A stretch of DNA of 64,000 nt from Pseudoxanthomonas koreensis_A (GCF_041890415.1 NZ_CP169056.1:2604001-2668000), one strand, 5' to 3'. Shown: positions 16,087 to 25,221, numbered from the stretch's first letter. Notes: generated from the letters alone by a model not told the origin. Translations and numbers: made by a program.

Positions 16087-18030
16087 TCACTTCACCTTGC
16101 GCTCGTTGACCAGCGACTCGACCACGCCCGGGTCGGCCAGGGTGGTGGTGTCGCCGAGCTGGTCGGGCGCGTTCTCGGCGATCTTGCGCAGGATCCGGCG
16201 CATGATCTTGCCCGAGCGGGTCTTGGGCAGGCCAGGCGCCCACTGCAGGTGGTCGGGCGTGGCGATCGGGCCGATCTCCTTGCGCACCCAGGCCACCAGT
16301 TCCTTGAGCAGGTCGTCGCTGGGCGACTCGCCGGCCTTGAGGGTGACGTAGGCGTAGATGCCCTGGCCCTTGATCTCGTGCGGGAAGCCGACCACGGCCG
16401 CCTCGGCCACCTTCGGGTGCAGGACCAGTGCACTTTCGACCTCGGCGGTGCCGATGCGGTGGCCGGAGACGTTGATCACGTCATCGACCCGGCCGGTGAT
16501 CCAGTAATAGCCGTCCGCATCGCGGCGGCAGCCATCGCCGCTGAAGTAGGTGCCGGGGTAGGTGCGGAAATACGTGTCGATGAAACGCTGGTGGTCGCCG
16601 TGCACGGTGCGCGTCTGCCCCGGCCAGGAATCGAGCATCACCAGGTTGCCTTCGGCCACGCCCTCCAGGATGTCGCCCTCGGCGCTGACCAGGGCCGGCT
16701 GCACGCCGAAGAATGGCACGGTGGCCGATCCGGGCTTGAGGTCCACGGCCCCGGGCAGCGGCGAGATCAGGATCCCGCCGGTCTCGGTCTGCCACCAGGT
16801 GTCCACCACCGGGCAGCGGCCGTCACCGACGACGTCGTAGTACCAGCGCCAGGCCTCCGGGTTGATCGGCTCGCCGACGCTGCCAAGCAGGCGCAGCGAG
16901 GTGCGCGCGGCCTTCCTCACCGGGTCGTTGCCTTCGCGCATCAGCGCGCGGATCGCGGTGGGCGCGGTGTAGAAGATGGTGACCTGGTGCTTGTCGATCA
17001 CTTCCCAGAAGCGCGACATGCTGGGATAGCTGGGCACGCCCTCGAACACCACCGAGGTGGCGCCGTTGGCCAGCGGGCCGTAGACGATGTAGCTGTGGCC
17101 GGTGACCCAGCCCACGTCGGCGGTGCACCAGTAGATGTCGTCCTCGCGCAGGTCGAACACCGCCTCGTGGGTGTAGGCGGCGAACAGCAGGTAGCCGGCG
17201 GTGGTGTGCAGCACGCCCTTGGGCTTGCCGGTGGAACCGGAGGTGTAGAGGATGAACAGCGGGTCTTCGGCGTTCATCCGTTCCGGCTCGCACTCGGCCA
17301 GCTGGCCATCGACCACGTCGTCGAACCAGCGGTCGCGCGGGGCCTGCATGTCCACCGCACCGCCGGTGTGGCGCACCACCAGTACCGTTTCCACGGAGTT
17401 GGTGCCCGGCATCTTCAGCGCGGCATCGACATTGGCCTTGAGCGGGATCTTCTTCGAGCCGCGCAGGCCCTCGTCGGCGGTGATCACCAGCTTGCTCGCG
17501 CAGTCGGCCACCCGGTCGGCGATCGAGTTGGGGGCAAAGCCGCCGAACACCACCGTATGCACCGCGCCGATCCGGGCGCAGGCCAGCATCGCCACCACCG
17601 CATCGGGAATCATCGGCAGGTAGATGGTGACCCGGTCGCCCTTGCCCACGCCCAGGTTGCGCATCGCGTTGCCGAGCCTGCACACGCGCTCGTACAGCTG
17701 CCGGTAGCTGATCTTCTGCGCGGGCGTGTCCGGGCTGTCGGGCTCGAACAGGATCGCGGTCTTGTCGCCGCGGGTGGCGAGCTGGCGGTCAAGGCAGTTG
17801 ACGCTGGCATTGATCTCGCCATCGGCGAACCAGCGGATCCGGAAATCGTCCAGGTCGAAGCTGACATCCTTGATGACGGTCGGCTTGCGGAACCAGTCCA
17901 GGCGCTCGGCGGCCTTGCGCCAGAACCCCTCCGGGTCCTCCACCGACTCGCGGTACAGGCGCTGGTAATCGTCCTTGCCGATGCGCGCGTGCGCGGCAAA
18001 TTCGGGCTTGACGGGGTACAGGTCGGACAT
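16087..18030 (-). CDS. acs: Acetyl-CoA synthetase (AMP-forming)
   Basis: Cytoplasmic enzyme making acetyl-CoA from acetate, ATP and CoA. 647 residues, standard length. Seen: the P-loop-like YTSGSTGKPKG, the adenylate motif WWQTETGG, the hinge DDVINVSGHRIGTAEVESAL and Lys608 in PKTRSGKIMRR, the lysine silenced by acetylation in this family. AGGA lies 8 bases before ATG 18030. The NarL-type regulator follows 16 bp downstream and an MHS-type transporter diverges upstream, which together suggest an acetate-use module. Confidence 0.97.
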   Translation of the reverse strand: MSDLYPVKPEFAAHARIGKDDYQRLYRESVEDPEGFWRKAAERLDWFRKPTVIKDVSFDLDDFRIRWFADGEINASVNCLDRQLATRGDKTAILFEPDSPDTPAQKISYRQLYERVCRLGNAMRNLGVGKGDRVTIYLPMIPDAVVAMLACARIGAVHTVVFGGFAPNSIADRVADCASKLVITADEGLRGSKKIPLKANVDAALKMPGTNSVETVLVVRHTGGAVDMQAPRDRWFDDVVDGQLAECEPERMNAEDPLFILYTSGSTGKPKGVLHTTAGYLLFAAYTHEAVFDLREDDIYWCTADVGWVTGHSYIVYGPLANGATSVVFEGVPSYPSMSRFWEVIDKHQVTIFYTAPTAIRALMREGNDPVRKAARTSLRLLGSVGEPINPEAWRWYYDVVGDGRCPVVDTWWQTETGGILISPLPGAVDLKPGSATVPFFGVQPALVSAEGDILEGVAEGNLVMLDSWPGQTRTVHGDHQRFIDTYFRTYPGTYFSGDGCRRDADGYYWITGRVDDVINVSGHRIGTAEVESALVLHPKVAEAAVVGFPHEIKGQGIYAYVTLKAGESPSDDLLKELVAWVRKEIGPIATPDHLQWAPGLPKTRSGKIMRRILRKIAENAPDQLGDTTTLADPGVVESLVNERKVK

Positions 18031-18131
18031 GGCGTCTTCCTTCTTGCTGGATGCCGGGCGGTCCACCGCGCATGCGCGGGCGGACGGAATCCCGAGTTTG
18101 CCGCATCTGCCATGACGCATTGCAACAGGAT

Positions 18132-18153
18132 GGCTACGACCTTGGTCGCAGCC
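18132..18153. promoter_or_regulatory. Imperfect palindrome in the acs/transporter intergenic region
   Basis: A 22-bp dyad, GGCTACGACCT then TGGTCGCAGCC; 9 of 11 positions pair. It lies about 100 bp upstream of the acs ATG and 211 bp upstream of the transporter ATG. It is a candidate operator for the adjacent NarL-type regulator; that assignment is inference only. The rest of 18031-18363 shows no gene and no other clear signal. Confidence 0.4.
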
Positions 18154-18363
18154 GAGCCTGCGCAGCGGGCTGCAAGTGCGCGCAACGCCTGCCGTGGCGC
18201 GGCGCCCGGCCACCGCGCCACGGCAGCTTCGACCAATGGCCAATAGGCACCGGAGCGGGACGGTGCGCAACCTGCGCGGTCACCGCGGCGGCCGGGCGTG
18301 GTCCGGCCGCGCCCGGGCAGCCGCTGCACACCCGTTTGATGGCCAGCACGACAAGGGAACCCG

Positions 18364-20025
18364 ATGAGCTCGACCACCAGCAACGACGTACCGGCGGCCA
18401 AGCTGTCCGGCGGCCACAAGCGGGTCATCTTCGCCTCCAGCCTGGGCACGGTATTCGAGTGGTACGACTTCTACCTGTACGGATCGCTGGCGGCGATCAT
18501 CGCCCGCCAGTTCTTCAGCGGCGTCAACGAAACCACCGGCTTCATCTTCGCCCTGCTGGCGTTCGCCGCCGGCTTTGCGGTGCGCCCGTTCGGCGCGGCG
18601 TTCTTCGGCAGCCTGGGCGACCGCATCGGGCGCAAGTACACCTTCCTGGTGACGATCGTGCTCATGGGCCTGTCGACCTTCGTCGTCGGCCTGCTGCCTT
18701 CCTACGCCAGCATCGGCATGGCCGCACCGGTGATCCTGATCGGGCTGCGCCTGGCCCAGGGCCTTGCCCTGGGTGGCGAGTACGGCGGCGCGGCCACCTA
18801 CGTGGCCGAGCATGCACCGCACGGCAAGCGTGGCCTGTACACCAGTTTCATCCAGACCACGGCCACGCTGGGCCTGTTCCTGTCGTTGCTGGTGATCCTG
18901 GGTTGCAGGCTGTGGCTGGGCACCGAGGCGTTCGAAGCCTGGGGCTGGCGCATTCCATTCCTGGTGTCGATCGTGCTGCTGGGCGTGTCGGTGTGGATCC
19001 GCCTGCAGTTGAGCGAGTCGCCGCTGTTCCAGCAGATGAAGGCCGAGGGCAAGGGTTCGAAGAAGCCGTTCCGCGACTCGATGAAGGGCGGCAACCTGAA
19101 ACTGATGCTGCTGGTGCTGCTGGGCGCCACCGCCGGCCAGGCCGTGGTCTGGTACGGCGGCCAGTTCTATTCGCTGTTCTTCCTGACCCAGTCGCTCAAG
19201 GTCGACGGCACCACCGCCAACCTGCTCATCGCCGGCGCGCTGGTGCTGGCCACGCCGTTCTTCGTGTTCTTCGGCTGGCTGTCGGACAAGATCGGGCGCA
19301 AGCGGATCATCCTGGCCGGCTGCCTGCTGGCGGCGCTGACCTATTTTCCGATCTTCAAGGGCCTGACCCACTTCGCCAACCCGGCCGTGGAAGAGGCGCG
19401 CAGGAATGCGCCGGCCCATGTGATCGCCGACCCGGCCACCTGCAGCTTCCAGTTCGATCCGGCCGGCGTGCGCAACTTCACCAGCTCCTGCGACATCGCC
19501 ACCGCCGCGCTGACCAAGTCCGGCGTGCCGTACACGGTGCAACGCGCGCCGGCCGGCTCGCTGGCGCGGGTGGAGGTGGGCGGCATCACCGTCGATTCCT
19601 ACGAGGCGGCCGGACTGCCCAAGGATGAGGCGCGCGCCCGCGCCGCCGAGCTGGGCACCACCCTGAAGGCGGCGCTGACCGCGGCCGGACACCCGGAAAA
19701 GGCCGACCCGGCGCGGATCAACAAGCCGATGACGCTGCTGCTGCTGTGGCTGCTGGTGATCTACGTGACCATGGTCTACGGCCCGATTGCCGCCTACCTG
19801 GTGGAGCTGTTCCCGACCCGCATCCGCTACACCTCCATGTCGCTGCCGTACCACATCGGCAACGGCTGGTTCGGCGGCTTCCTGCCCGCAATCTCGTTCG
19901 CCCTGGTCGCAGGCACCGGCAACATGTACTACGGGCTGTGGTACCCCATCAGCGTGGCCTTGATGACCGTGGTGGTCGGCCTGCTGTTCCTGCGCGAAAC
20001 CAAGGACTCGGACATCACCACGTAG
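18364..20025 (+). CDS. MHS-type MFS transporter with large periplasmic loop
   Basis: 553-residue, 12-helix major facilitator of the metabolite:H+ symporter family. Seen: FEWYDFYLYG in helix 1, the motif GSLGDRIGRKYT after helix 2, RLAQGLALGGEYGGAATYVAE in helix 4, and the second GWLSDKIGRK before helix 9. The C-terminal half is unusual: about 120 residues (333-453) between helices 9 and 10 form a periplasmic loop with Cys360 and Cys376, which could form a disulfide. Good Shine-Dalgarno AAGGGAA before ATG 18364. Divergence from acs suggests uptake of acetate or another small carboxylate, but the substrate is not shown by sequence. Confidence 0.88.
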   Translation: MSSTTSNDVPAAKLSGGHKRVIFASSLGTVFEWYDFYLYGSLAAIIARQFFSGVNETTGFIFALLAFAAGFAVRPFGAAFFGSLGDRIGRKYTFLVTIVLMGLSTFVVGLLPSYASIGMAAPVILIGLRLAQGLALGGEYGGAATYVAEHAPHGKRGLYTSFIQTTATLGLFLSLLVILGCRLWLGTEAFEAWGWRIPFLVSIVLLGVSVWIRLQLSESPLFQQMKAEGKGSKKPFRDSMKGGNLKLMLLVLLGATAGQAVVWYGGQFYSLFFLTQSLKVDGTTANLLIAGALVLATPFFVFFGWLSDKIGRKRIILAGCLLAALTYFPIFKGLTHFANPAVEEARRNAPAHVIADPATCSFQFDPAGVRNFTSSCDIATAALTKSGVPYTVQRAPAGSLARVEVGGITVDSYEAAGLPKDEARARAAELGTTLKAALTAAGHPEKADPARINKPMTLLLLWLLVIYVTMVYGPIAAYLVELFPTRIRYTSMSLPYHIGNGWFGGFLPAISFALVAGTGNMYYGLWYPISVALMTVVVGLLFLRETKDSDITT

Positions 20026-20282
20026 CGCGGGGCGAAAGCGGCGAAGGCATCGGCTGCGGAGCGCGCCGCGGCCGTGCGGGTGTGGCGCAGCGTCACCCTG
20101 AGCTGGCATCCGGCCGAATGGGGCGAGGATTCGCCGTGGATGCGGACATTCCGCAACGCGCGGATGTGGGTGGGCTGATGACGCGCGCGGACCAGGAAGC
20201 CAGAGCCGAAGCCGTGTGTTTGGCCTTCTCCGGAAGGAGCCGCGGACGTGCGGGTGTGGTGTGTCGGTGTCCTGCCCCTTTT

Positions 20283-20412
20283 TGTAGGAGCCGGCCTTGC
20301 CGGCGACCGCGGCACGGGTCGGGTCATTGCTGGACGCCGCACGGCATCGCGTCACGTGACGCACGCATGCGTGTCACGCACCCCGCGGTCGCCGGCAAGG
20401 CCGGCTCCTACA
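20283..20412. repeat. REPIN-like element, copy A
   Basis: Left arm 20283-20308 begins TGTAGGAGCCGGCCTTGCC; right arm 20387-20412 ends AAGGCCGGCTCCTACA; the arms are perfect inverted copies over 26 bp. The core contains GTCACGTGAC and ACGCATGCGT palindromes. Copy B at 20774-20908 shares core and arms. Confidence 0.85.
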
Positions 20413-20576
20413 CGAACGAGGCAGCGCACACATCGGTGATGGGATGCGCGATTTGCGGAAGCCGTTGCCACCGCAAACGAAGGCATTCCATCGATGCACC
20501 GATGGACGTCGTCCGGCCGGGGGGATGGGGCAAGTGGCACAGGGATGTGCCACGGCCCCGAGTGCGCACATGGATG

Positions 20577-20708
20577 TGCGCCCGAGGGGTGCACCATCTC
20601 CCCGGCCGGGCGGCGGCCCCGTCCGGAGCCTCACGCATCAAGCGCACTTGCTCATGCGCCCGAGGAGTGCACCATCTCCCCGGTCGGGCGACGGCCCCGT
20701 CCGGGGCC
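20577..20708. repeat. 54-bp direct repeat pair
   Basis: 20577-20630 and 20655-20708 agree at 50 of 54 positions (both begin TGCGCCCGAGG and contain GTGCACCATCTCCCCGG), spaced 78 bp start to start. An inverted fragment CCGGCCGGGGGGATGGGGCA lies at 20513-20532. Confidence 0.7.
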
Positions 20709-20773
20709 ACGGATCTTCCGCCATTGACCTGGCGTCGTCGAACCACACCGTGTCACGGTCATCGGCCACCGCA

Positions 20774-20908
20774 TGCAGGAACCGGCCTTGCCGGCGACCA
20801 GGCACGGGCCGGGTCCGGGTCATTGCTGGACGCCGCACGGCATCACGTCACGTGACGCACGCATGCGCGTCACGCACCCCGCGGTCGCCGGCAAGGCCGG
20901 CTCCTACA
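20774..20908. repeat. REPIN-like element, copy B, contributes a stop codon
   Basis: Left arm 20774-20799 (two mismatches to copy A in its first bases), right arm 20883-20908. On the minus strand the right arm begins TGTAGGAGCC and its TAG (20906-20904) is the stop codon of the O-antigen-ligase-like gene. Confidence 0.85.
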
Positions 20909-22172
20909 CAGGGGCTTCGTCCGCGACGCGGGGGCCGGGTGGCCAGCGGGCCTCGCGCAGCGCCAGCCCCAGCAGGATGCCGGTCAGGCCCGCGTAGAGG
21001 CTGGCACTGGTCTGGTGGGCGAACATCGACTGGGTCAGCCCGCACAGCACGTACACCGCCACCACCATCGCACCGGCCGCCGCCGCCCCGCGCAACGGAT
21101 CGGCCACCGCTGCGCGCCGCAGCCACAGGAACAGCCACAGCGGGACGCCATACAGCAACGCCAGGGCCACGATGCCCGGCACGCCCATGGTCGCGCCCCA
21201 CTCGGCCAGGTCGTTGTGCGCGTGGCCCAGGTGGCAGCGATCGGCCGCCGCGTCCTGCCGGCATTCGGGCAAGGCCTGCTCCATGGCCTGGTCGAAATGG
21301 CCGAAGCCCACCCCGGTCCACGGACGCGCCACGAACACCTGCGCGGCCACCTGCAACCGCTCCAGGCGCGCGCCGGCCGATGAGTTGTGGTCGCCCCGGT
21401 CGATCCGGACGATGTCCTGCTGCAGCTCGGACAGGCGCATGCGTTCGGTCAACCCGGGCACCGTACCGACCAGCGCGACCACCACCGCCGCCGCCGCACC
21501 CAGCAGCAGGATCCGGCTGCGCCGGCTCTTCCAGCCGCTGCCCAGCACCAGCACCACCAGCAGCAGCCCCAACCCGGGCCAGGCACCACGGGTACCGCTG
21601 AGCAGGATCGCCACGGTGCCGCAGGCCAGGCCGACAGTGGCCCAGCGCCAGCGTTGCGGCGGCCGGCAGAACATCGCCAGCACCATCAGCGCCAGCACCG
21701 CGTCGGCGAAGACGATGGCGTTGCCCCAGCCCGAGGCCCTCTCGGCACCGGCGATCACCTGGTAGCTGGCCAGCAGCGCAGCGGCGATCAGCCCGAACAG
21801 GGCACCACGCCACAGTTGGGTGCGCGAAGGCGCCAGCGCGTAGGCCCATGCCATCGTCCATGGCAGCCCGAGCAGGCGGTCCAGGTTGTCGGCCTTGCCC
21901 GGGGTCACCCCGGCCACCCAGCCGGAAGCCAGGGCCACACCCAGGACCAGCACCGCCACCAGCGCCATCAGCAGCAGCGGACGGGCGATCACATCGGCGG
22001 CAGCCCGCAGCTGCCCTGGCACCAGCAGGGTGGACGCAAGCAACAGCGCGGCGAAGGGCACCAGGCCCTTGGGCAGGGTCAGGGCCAGCGCCGGCAGGCA
22101 CCAGAGCGCGGCCGAGGCCCACGCCCGGGCCAGGCGCAACCGCCTGGTCCCCGCGTCATCGCTTCCCGTCAC
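20904..22172 (-). CDS. O-antigen ligase / Wzy-family membrane protein
   Basis: About 422 residues with ten or more hydrophobic helices and a large loop (about 235-330) between them. The loop shows the pattern of the O-antigen ligase/polymerase family: GARLERLQVAAQVFVARPWTGVGFG and GHAHNDLAEWGATMG, with the family's His/Asn (HAHND). Likely acts on a lipid-linked polysaccharide in the inner membrane; ligase and polymerase cannot be separated by sequence. I prefer the GTG at 22172 (GGAG 5 bases upstream) because the extension to ATG 22271 is not protein-like. The stop codon lies inside REPIN copy B. It follows rsmB, with no other polysaccharide gene in the window. Confidence 0.8.
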   Translation of the reverse strand: MTGSDDAGTRRLRLARAWASAALWCLPALALTLPKGLVPFAALLLASTLLVPGQLRAAADVIARPLLLMALVAVLVLGVALASGWVAGVTPGKADNLDRLLGLPWTMAWAYALAPSRTQLWRGALFGLIAAALLASYQVIAGAERASGWGNAIVFADAVLALMVLAMFCRPPQRWRWATVGLACGTVAILLSGTRGAWPGLGLLLVVLVLGSGWKSRRSRILLLGAAAAVVVALVGTVPGLTERMRLSELQQDIVRIDRGDHNSSAGARLERLQVAAQVFVARPWTGVGFGHFDQAMEQALPECRQDAAADRCHLGHAHNDLAEWGATMGVPGIVALALLYGVPLWLFLWLRRAAVADPLRGAAAAGAMVVAVYVLCGLTQSMFAHQTSASLYAGLTGILLGLALREARWPPGPRVADEAPV

Positions 22173-22296
22173 ACCCACTCCAGCCACCCATCCTTTATCG
22201 GACGGGGGATGTTCCGTCCTGCTGCCCCAACTCTGCCTGAGCCGGCGCCGCCGGGCCGGCTGCAGGTCCATCGCGCGGTGCGTCCCACGCCGGCGC

Positions 22297-23664
22297 CTAC
22301 GGGCACTTGCGCACGCGCGCGTAGAAGAAGCCATCCATGCCGTCCTCGCCGGCCAGGCGCTGGCGCCCGGGGCCGGCCAAATGGCCAAAGGTGTCCGGCA
22401 GCGGCTCGGCAATCGCACCGGGTGCGCGCGCCAGGAACGCAGTCACCTGATCGGCGTTTTCGCACGGCAGGATCGAACAGGTCGCGTACAGCAAGGTGCC
22501 GCCAGGACGCAGCAGCGGCCATACCGCATCCAGCAGCCGCGCCTGGGCCTGGACCAGGGCGTCGATGTCGGCCGGGCGCCGGTGCAGCAGGATGTCCGGC
22601 TGGCGCCGGACCACGCCGGTGGCCGAGCACGGGGCATCCAGCAGCACCGCATCGAAGCTGAAGCCGTCCCACCACTGTGCAGGCAGGGTTGCATCGGCCG
22701 CGCGCACCTGCACCCGGCCGCTGGCTGCGTCCTCCAGCAGGCCGCAGCGGCGCAGGGTCTCCTCGATCCGCGGCAGCCGGCGCGGGTCCAGCTCCAGTGC
22801 CAGCAGTTCCAGTGCCGGGTCGCGTTCGAGCAGGTGGGCAGCCTTGCCGCCGGGCGCGGCGCAGGCATCGAGTACCCGTGCCCCGGGCTCGGCACCCAGG
22901 GCATCGACAGCCTGCTGGGCCGACCCGTCCTGGACCGAGACCAGGCCCTGGTCGAACCCCGGCAGCGTGGCCACCGGCACCGGCGTGTCCAGCCGCAGCG
23001 CGTCATCCAGGCGCGGATCGATGGCGCTGGCCACGCCGGCCTCGTCCAGCATCAGGCGATACGCATCGCGGGCGATCCTGCGCCGGTTGACCCGCAGCCA
23101 CATCGGCGCCGGCTGCGCGCTGGCGGCAAACATCGCCGCCGCCTGCGCCGGCCAGGCCGCCTCCACCCGGGACCGCAACCATTGCGGCCAGGCACCGGCC
23201 GGATCGGTGGGCGGGAAGCCATCGCGCTGGGCCCGGCGCAGCAGCGCGTTGACCAGCCCGGCCTGGTGGGGCCGGCCCAGCGCACGCGCCGCCTCCACCG
23301 TTGCATCCAGCGCCGCGTGCGCGGGAAGCCGCAGCGCGTCGAGCTGGGCGCTGCCGGCCAGCAGCAGCGCCAGCAGCGGGCCGTCGCTGGCGCCGGGTGG
23401 CTTCTGCAGCCAGCCGCGCAGCGCCGGCTCGTAGCGGTAGCGCCCGCGCAGCGCGGCAAACACGATCGCCTCCAGCAGCGCGCGGTCGCGCGGGTCGGGC
23501 AGGCGCGGCAGCACCGGCGCCAGTTCCGACTTGAGCGAGCGGCCGCGGTGGACCACCGCATCCAGCACCTGGGCGGCGTCCACGCGCACCTGCACGCCTG
23601 GCGCCAGTGGCCGGGCCGGGCGCGCGGCGCGCGGCGCGCGCGCGGGTGGACGCGGGGCCTGCAT
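22297..23664 (-). CDS. rsmB: 16S rRNA m5C967 methyltransferase
   Basis: 455 residues: N-terminal NusB-like domain (about 25-160) followed by a RsmB/NOP-type SAM methyltransferase. Seen: the SAM-binding DACAAPGGKAAHLLE, the catalytic cysteines in DAPCSATG and YATCSILPCENADQV, and MDGFFYARVRK at the C-terminus. Modifies cytosine 967 of 16S rRNA. ATG 23664 overlaps the fmt stop by one base (TGATG), so it is coupled to fmt; fmt-rsmB is a common pairing. The first 20 residues (Ala/Arg/Pro-rich) are poorly conserved, so the start could be a little further in. Confidence 0.95.
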   Translation of the reverse strand: MQAPRPPARAPRAARPARPLAPGVQVRVDAAQVLDAVVHRGRSLKSELAPVLPRLPDPRDRALLEAIVFAALRGRYRYEPALRGWLQKPPGASDGPLLALLLAGSAQLDALRLPAHAALDATVEAARALGRPHQAGLVNALLRRAQRDGFPPTDPAGAWPQWLRSRVEAAWPAQAAAMFAASAQPAPMWLRVNRRRIARDAYRLMLDEAGVASAIDPRLDDALRLDTPVPVATLPGFDQGLVSVQDGSAQQAVDALGAEPGARVLDACAAPGGKAAHLLERDPALELLALELDPRRLPRIEETLRRCGLLEDAASGRVQVRAADATLPAQWWDGFSFDAVLLDAPCSATGVVRRQPDILLHRRPADIDALVQAQARLLDAVWPLLRPGGTLLYATCSILPCENADQVTAFLARAPGAIAEPLPDTFGHLAGPGRQRLAGEDGMDGFFYARVRKCP

Positions 23665-24587
23665 CACTCGGCCCGGGGCAGGTCGCGACGGGCGTTGAGC
23701 CAATCGGCCGCGGTAATGGCGCGACCGCCTTCGCGCTGGACCACGCGCAGGCGCAGCGCGCCCTGGCCGCAGGCGATGTCGATGCCCTCGCGACCGGCCG
23801 CCAGCAGCGTGCCGGGGACGGCCGCATGCGCCAGTGGCAGGGCCACGGCGGCATGGATGCGCAGGCGCTCGCCGGCCACCTGGGCCTCGGCCACCGGCCA
23901 CGGGTTGAACGCGCGCACGGTCCGCGCCAGTTCCTCGGCCGGGCGGCTCCAGTCCAGCCGCGCCTCGGCCTTGTCCAGCTTGCGCGCGTAGGTGACGCCC
24001 TGCTCCGGCTGCGGCTGCGGCACCGGGCGGATGCCGGCCCGCAGCAGGCCCAGGCCATCGCCAAGCACCTGCGCACCCAGCTCGGCCAGGCGGTCGTGCA
24101 ACTGCCCGCCGGTCTCGTCATCGGCAATCGTGGTGCGCTGCTCCAGCAGCACCGGGCCGGTGTCCAGCCCGGCCTCCATCTGCATCAGGCATACCCCGGT
24201 CTGCGTGTCGCCGGCCTGGATCGCCCGCTGGATCGGCGCGGCGCCGCGCCAGCGCGGCAACAGCGAGGCGTGCACGTTCCAGCAGCCGAACCGGGGGATG
24301 TCCAGCACCGCCTGCGGCAGGATCAGGCCGTAGGCCACCACCACCAGCAGGTCCGGGGCCAGTTCACGCAGCGCCTGGCGGGCGTGGGCGTCGCGCAGGG
24401 TGGGCGGCTGGTGCACCGCAATCCCCATGGCCAGCGCCTCGCGCTTCACCGGCGACGCCGCCAGGCCACGGCCGCGCCCGGCCGGGCGGTCGGGCTGGGT
24501 GTAGACGGCCACCACCTGGCCGCGCGCGCCGGCCGCGCGCAGCGAAGGCACGGCGAACTCCGGGGTGCCGGCGAACACGATCCTCAT
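23664..24587 (-). CDS. fmt: Methionyl-tRNA formyltransferase
   Basis: 307 residues. Transfers a formyl group from 10-formyl-THF to initiator Met-tRNA. Catalytic Asn104, His106 and Asp142 are present (GCWNVHASLLPRWRGAAPIQ; GLDTGP). The N-terminus MRIVFAGTPEFAVPSLRA is typical, and a C-terminal OB-like domain follows (about 210-307). The start ATG 24587 has a distant GGAG; def lies 121 bp upstream on the same strand, so def-fmt-rsmB probably forms one transcript. Confidence 0.97.
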   Translation of the reverse strand: MRIVFAGTPEFAVPSLRAAGARGQVVAVYTQPDRPAGRGRGLAASPVKREALAMGIAVHQPPTLRDAHARQALRELAPDLLVVVAYGLILPQAVLDIPRFGCWNVHASLLPRWRGAAPIQRAIQAGDTQTGVCLMQMEAGLDTGPVLLEQRTTIADDETGGQLHDRLAELGAQVLGDGLGLLRAGIRPVPQPQPEQGVTYARKLDKAEARLDWSRPAEELARTVRAFNPWPVAEAQVAGERLRIHAAVALPLAHAAVPGTLLAAGREGIDIACGQGALRLRVVQREGGRAITAADWLNARRDLPRAE

Positions 24588-24708
24588 CAGGTCAACGACT
24601 CCAGCCGGTCCGCGTGGCGGACCACGCTAACGGCACGCACCGGCGCAACCGGCCGATGGGGTGGGAACGGGGGAAACGGACCCGGCGCGGCGACCTGCGC
24701 CGCCCGGC

Positions 24709-25221
24709 TCATGCCGCGTGCTTGCGCTGCTTGGCCAGCTTCTTGCGCACCATCTCGCGCTTGAGCGGCGACAGGTAGTCGACGAACAGCTTGCCTTCCA
24801 GGTGATCGATCTCGTGCTGGATGCACACCGCCAGCAGGCCGTCGGTGGACAGCTCCTGCTCGCGGCCCTGGCGGTCCAGGAAGCGCACGCTGATGGCCCC
24901 GGCCCGGGTCACGTCGGCAAAGATCCCGGGCACCGACAGGCAGCCTTCCTGGTAGACCTGCTCGCCGTCGCGTGCGGTGATCTGCGGGTTGATGAACACC
25001 AGCGGCGCGTCCTTGCCCTCGCTCACGTCGATCACCATGAAGCGCAGGTGCTGGTCGACCTGGGTGGCCGCCAGGCCGATGCCCGGCGCGGCGTACATGG
25101 TTTCGAACATGTCGTCGAGCAGGCGCTGGAAATCCGGCGTGGGCACCTGCGCAGGGTCGACCGGCGCAGCCTTGGTGCGCAGGCGTGGATCGGGGAATTC
25201 GAGAATGGGCAACAAGGCCAT
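24709..25221 (-). CDS. def: Peptide deformylase
   Basis: 170-residue metallohydrolase removing the N-formyl group from nascent proteins. All three motifs are present: GIGLAATQ, EGCLSVP (metal ligand Cys94) and QHEIDHLEGKLF (His136, Glu137, His140). Ends in KLAKQRKHAA. AGGAG lies 8 bases before ATG 25221. It diverges from the LysM gene across a 126-bp region that must carry promoters in both directions. The C-terminal Lys-rich tail is usual for proteobacterial type 1 enzymes. Confidence 0.97.
   Translation of the reverse strand: MALLPILEFPDPRLRTKAAPVDPAQVPTPDFQRLLDDMFETMYAAPGIGLAATQVDQHLRFMVIDVSEGKDAPLVFINPQITARDGEQVYQEGCLSVPGIFADVTRAGAISVRFLDRQGREQELSTDGLLAVCIQHEIDHLEGKLFVDYLSPLKREMVRKKLAKQRKHAA

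Larger units (their letters stand above)
20026..20903. other. Gene-free repeat-rich region
   Basis: No credible gene. It holds two REPIN-like elements (20283-20412 and 20774-20908) and a 54-bp direct repeat pair (20577-20630, 20655-20708) with an inverted fragment at 20513-20532. At about 20086-20180 a stretch could encode WHPAEWGEDSPWMRTFRNAR in plus orientation but lacks a start region and family support; it may be a remnant or another dispersed repeat. Confidence 0.7.

Noticed and set aside
15085..18246. 1053-codon plus-strand open frame opposite opgH, the NarL regulator and acs
   Set aside because: Crosses three well-supported genes and their gaps; no domain is visible.
20086..20180. Short plus-strand frame with WHPAEWGEDSPW
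   Set aside because: No start region or Shine-Dalgarno, outside any operon; may be a dispersed repeat or remnant, support is too thin for a gene.
22271..22418. Longer start for the O-antigen-ligase-like gene
   Set aside because: The added N-terminus is Arg-rich and not membrane- or signal-like, and the part beyond 22297 overlaps rsmB; GTG 22172 has a better Shine-Dalgarno.
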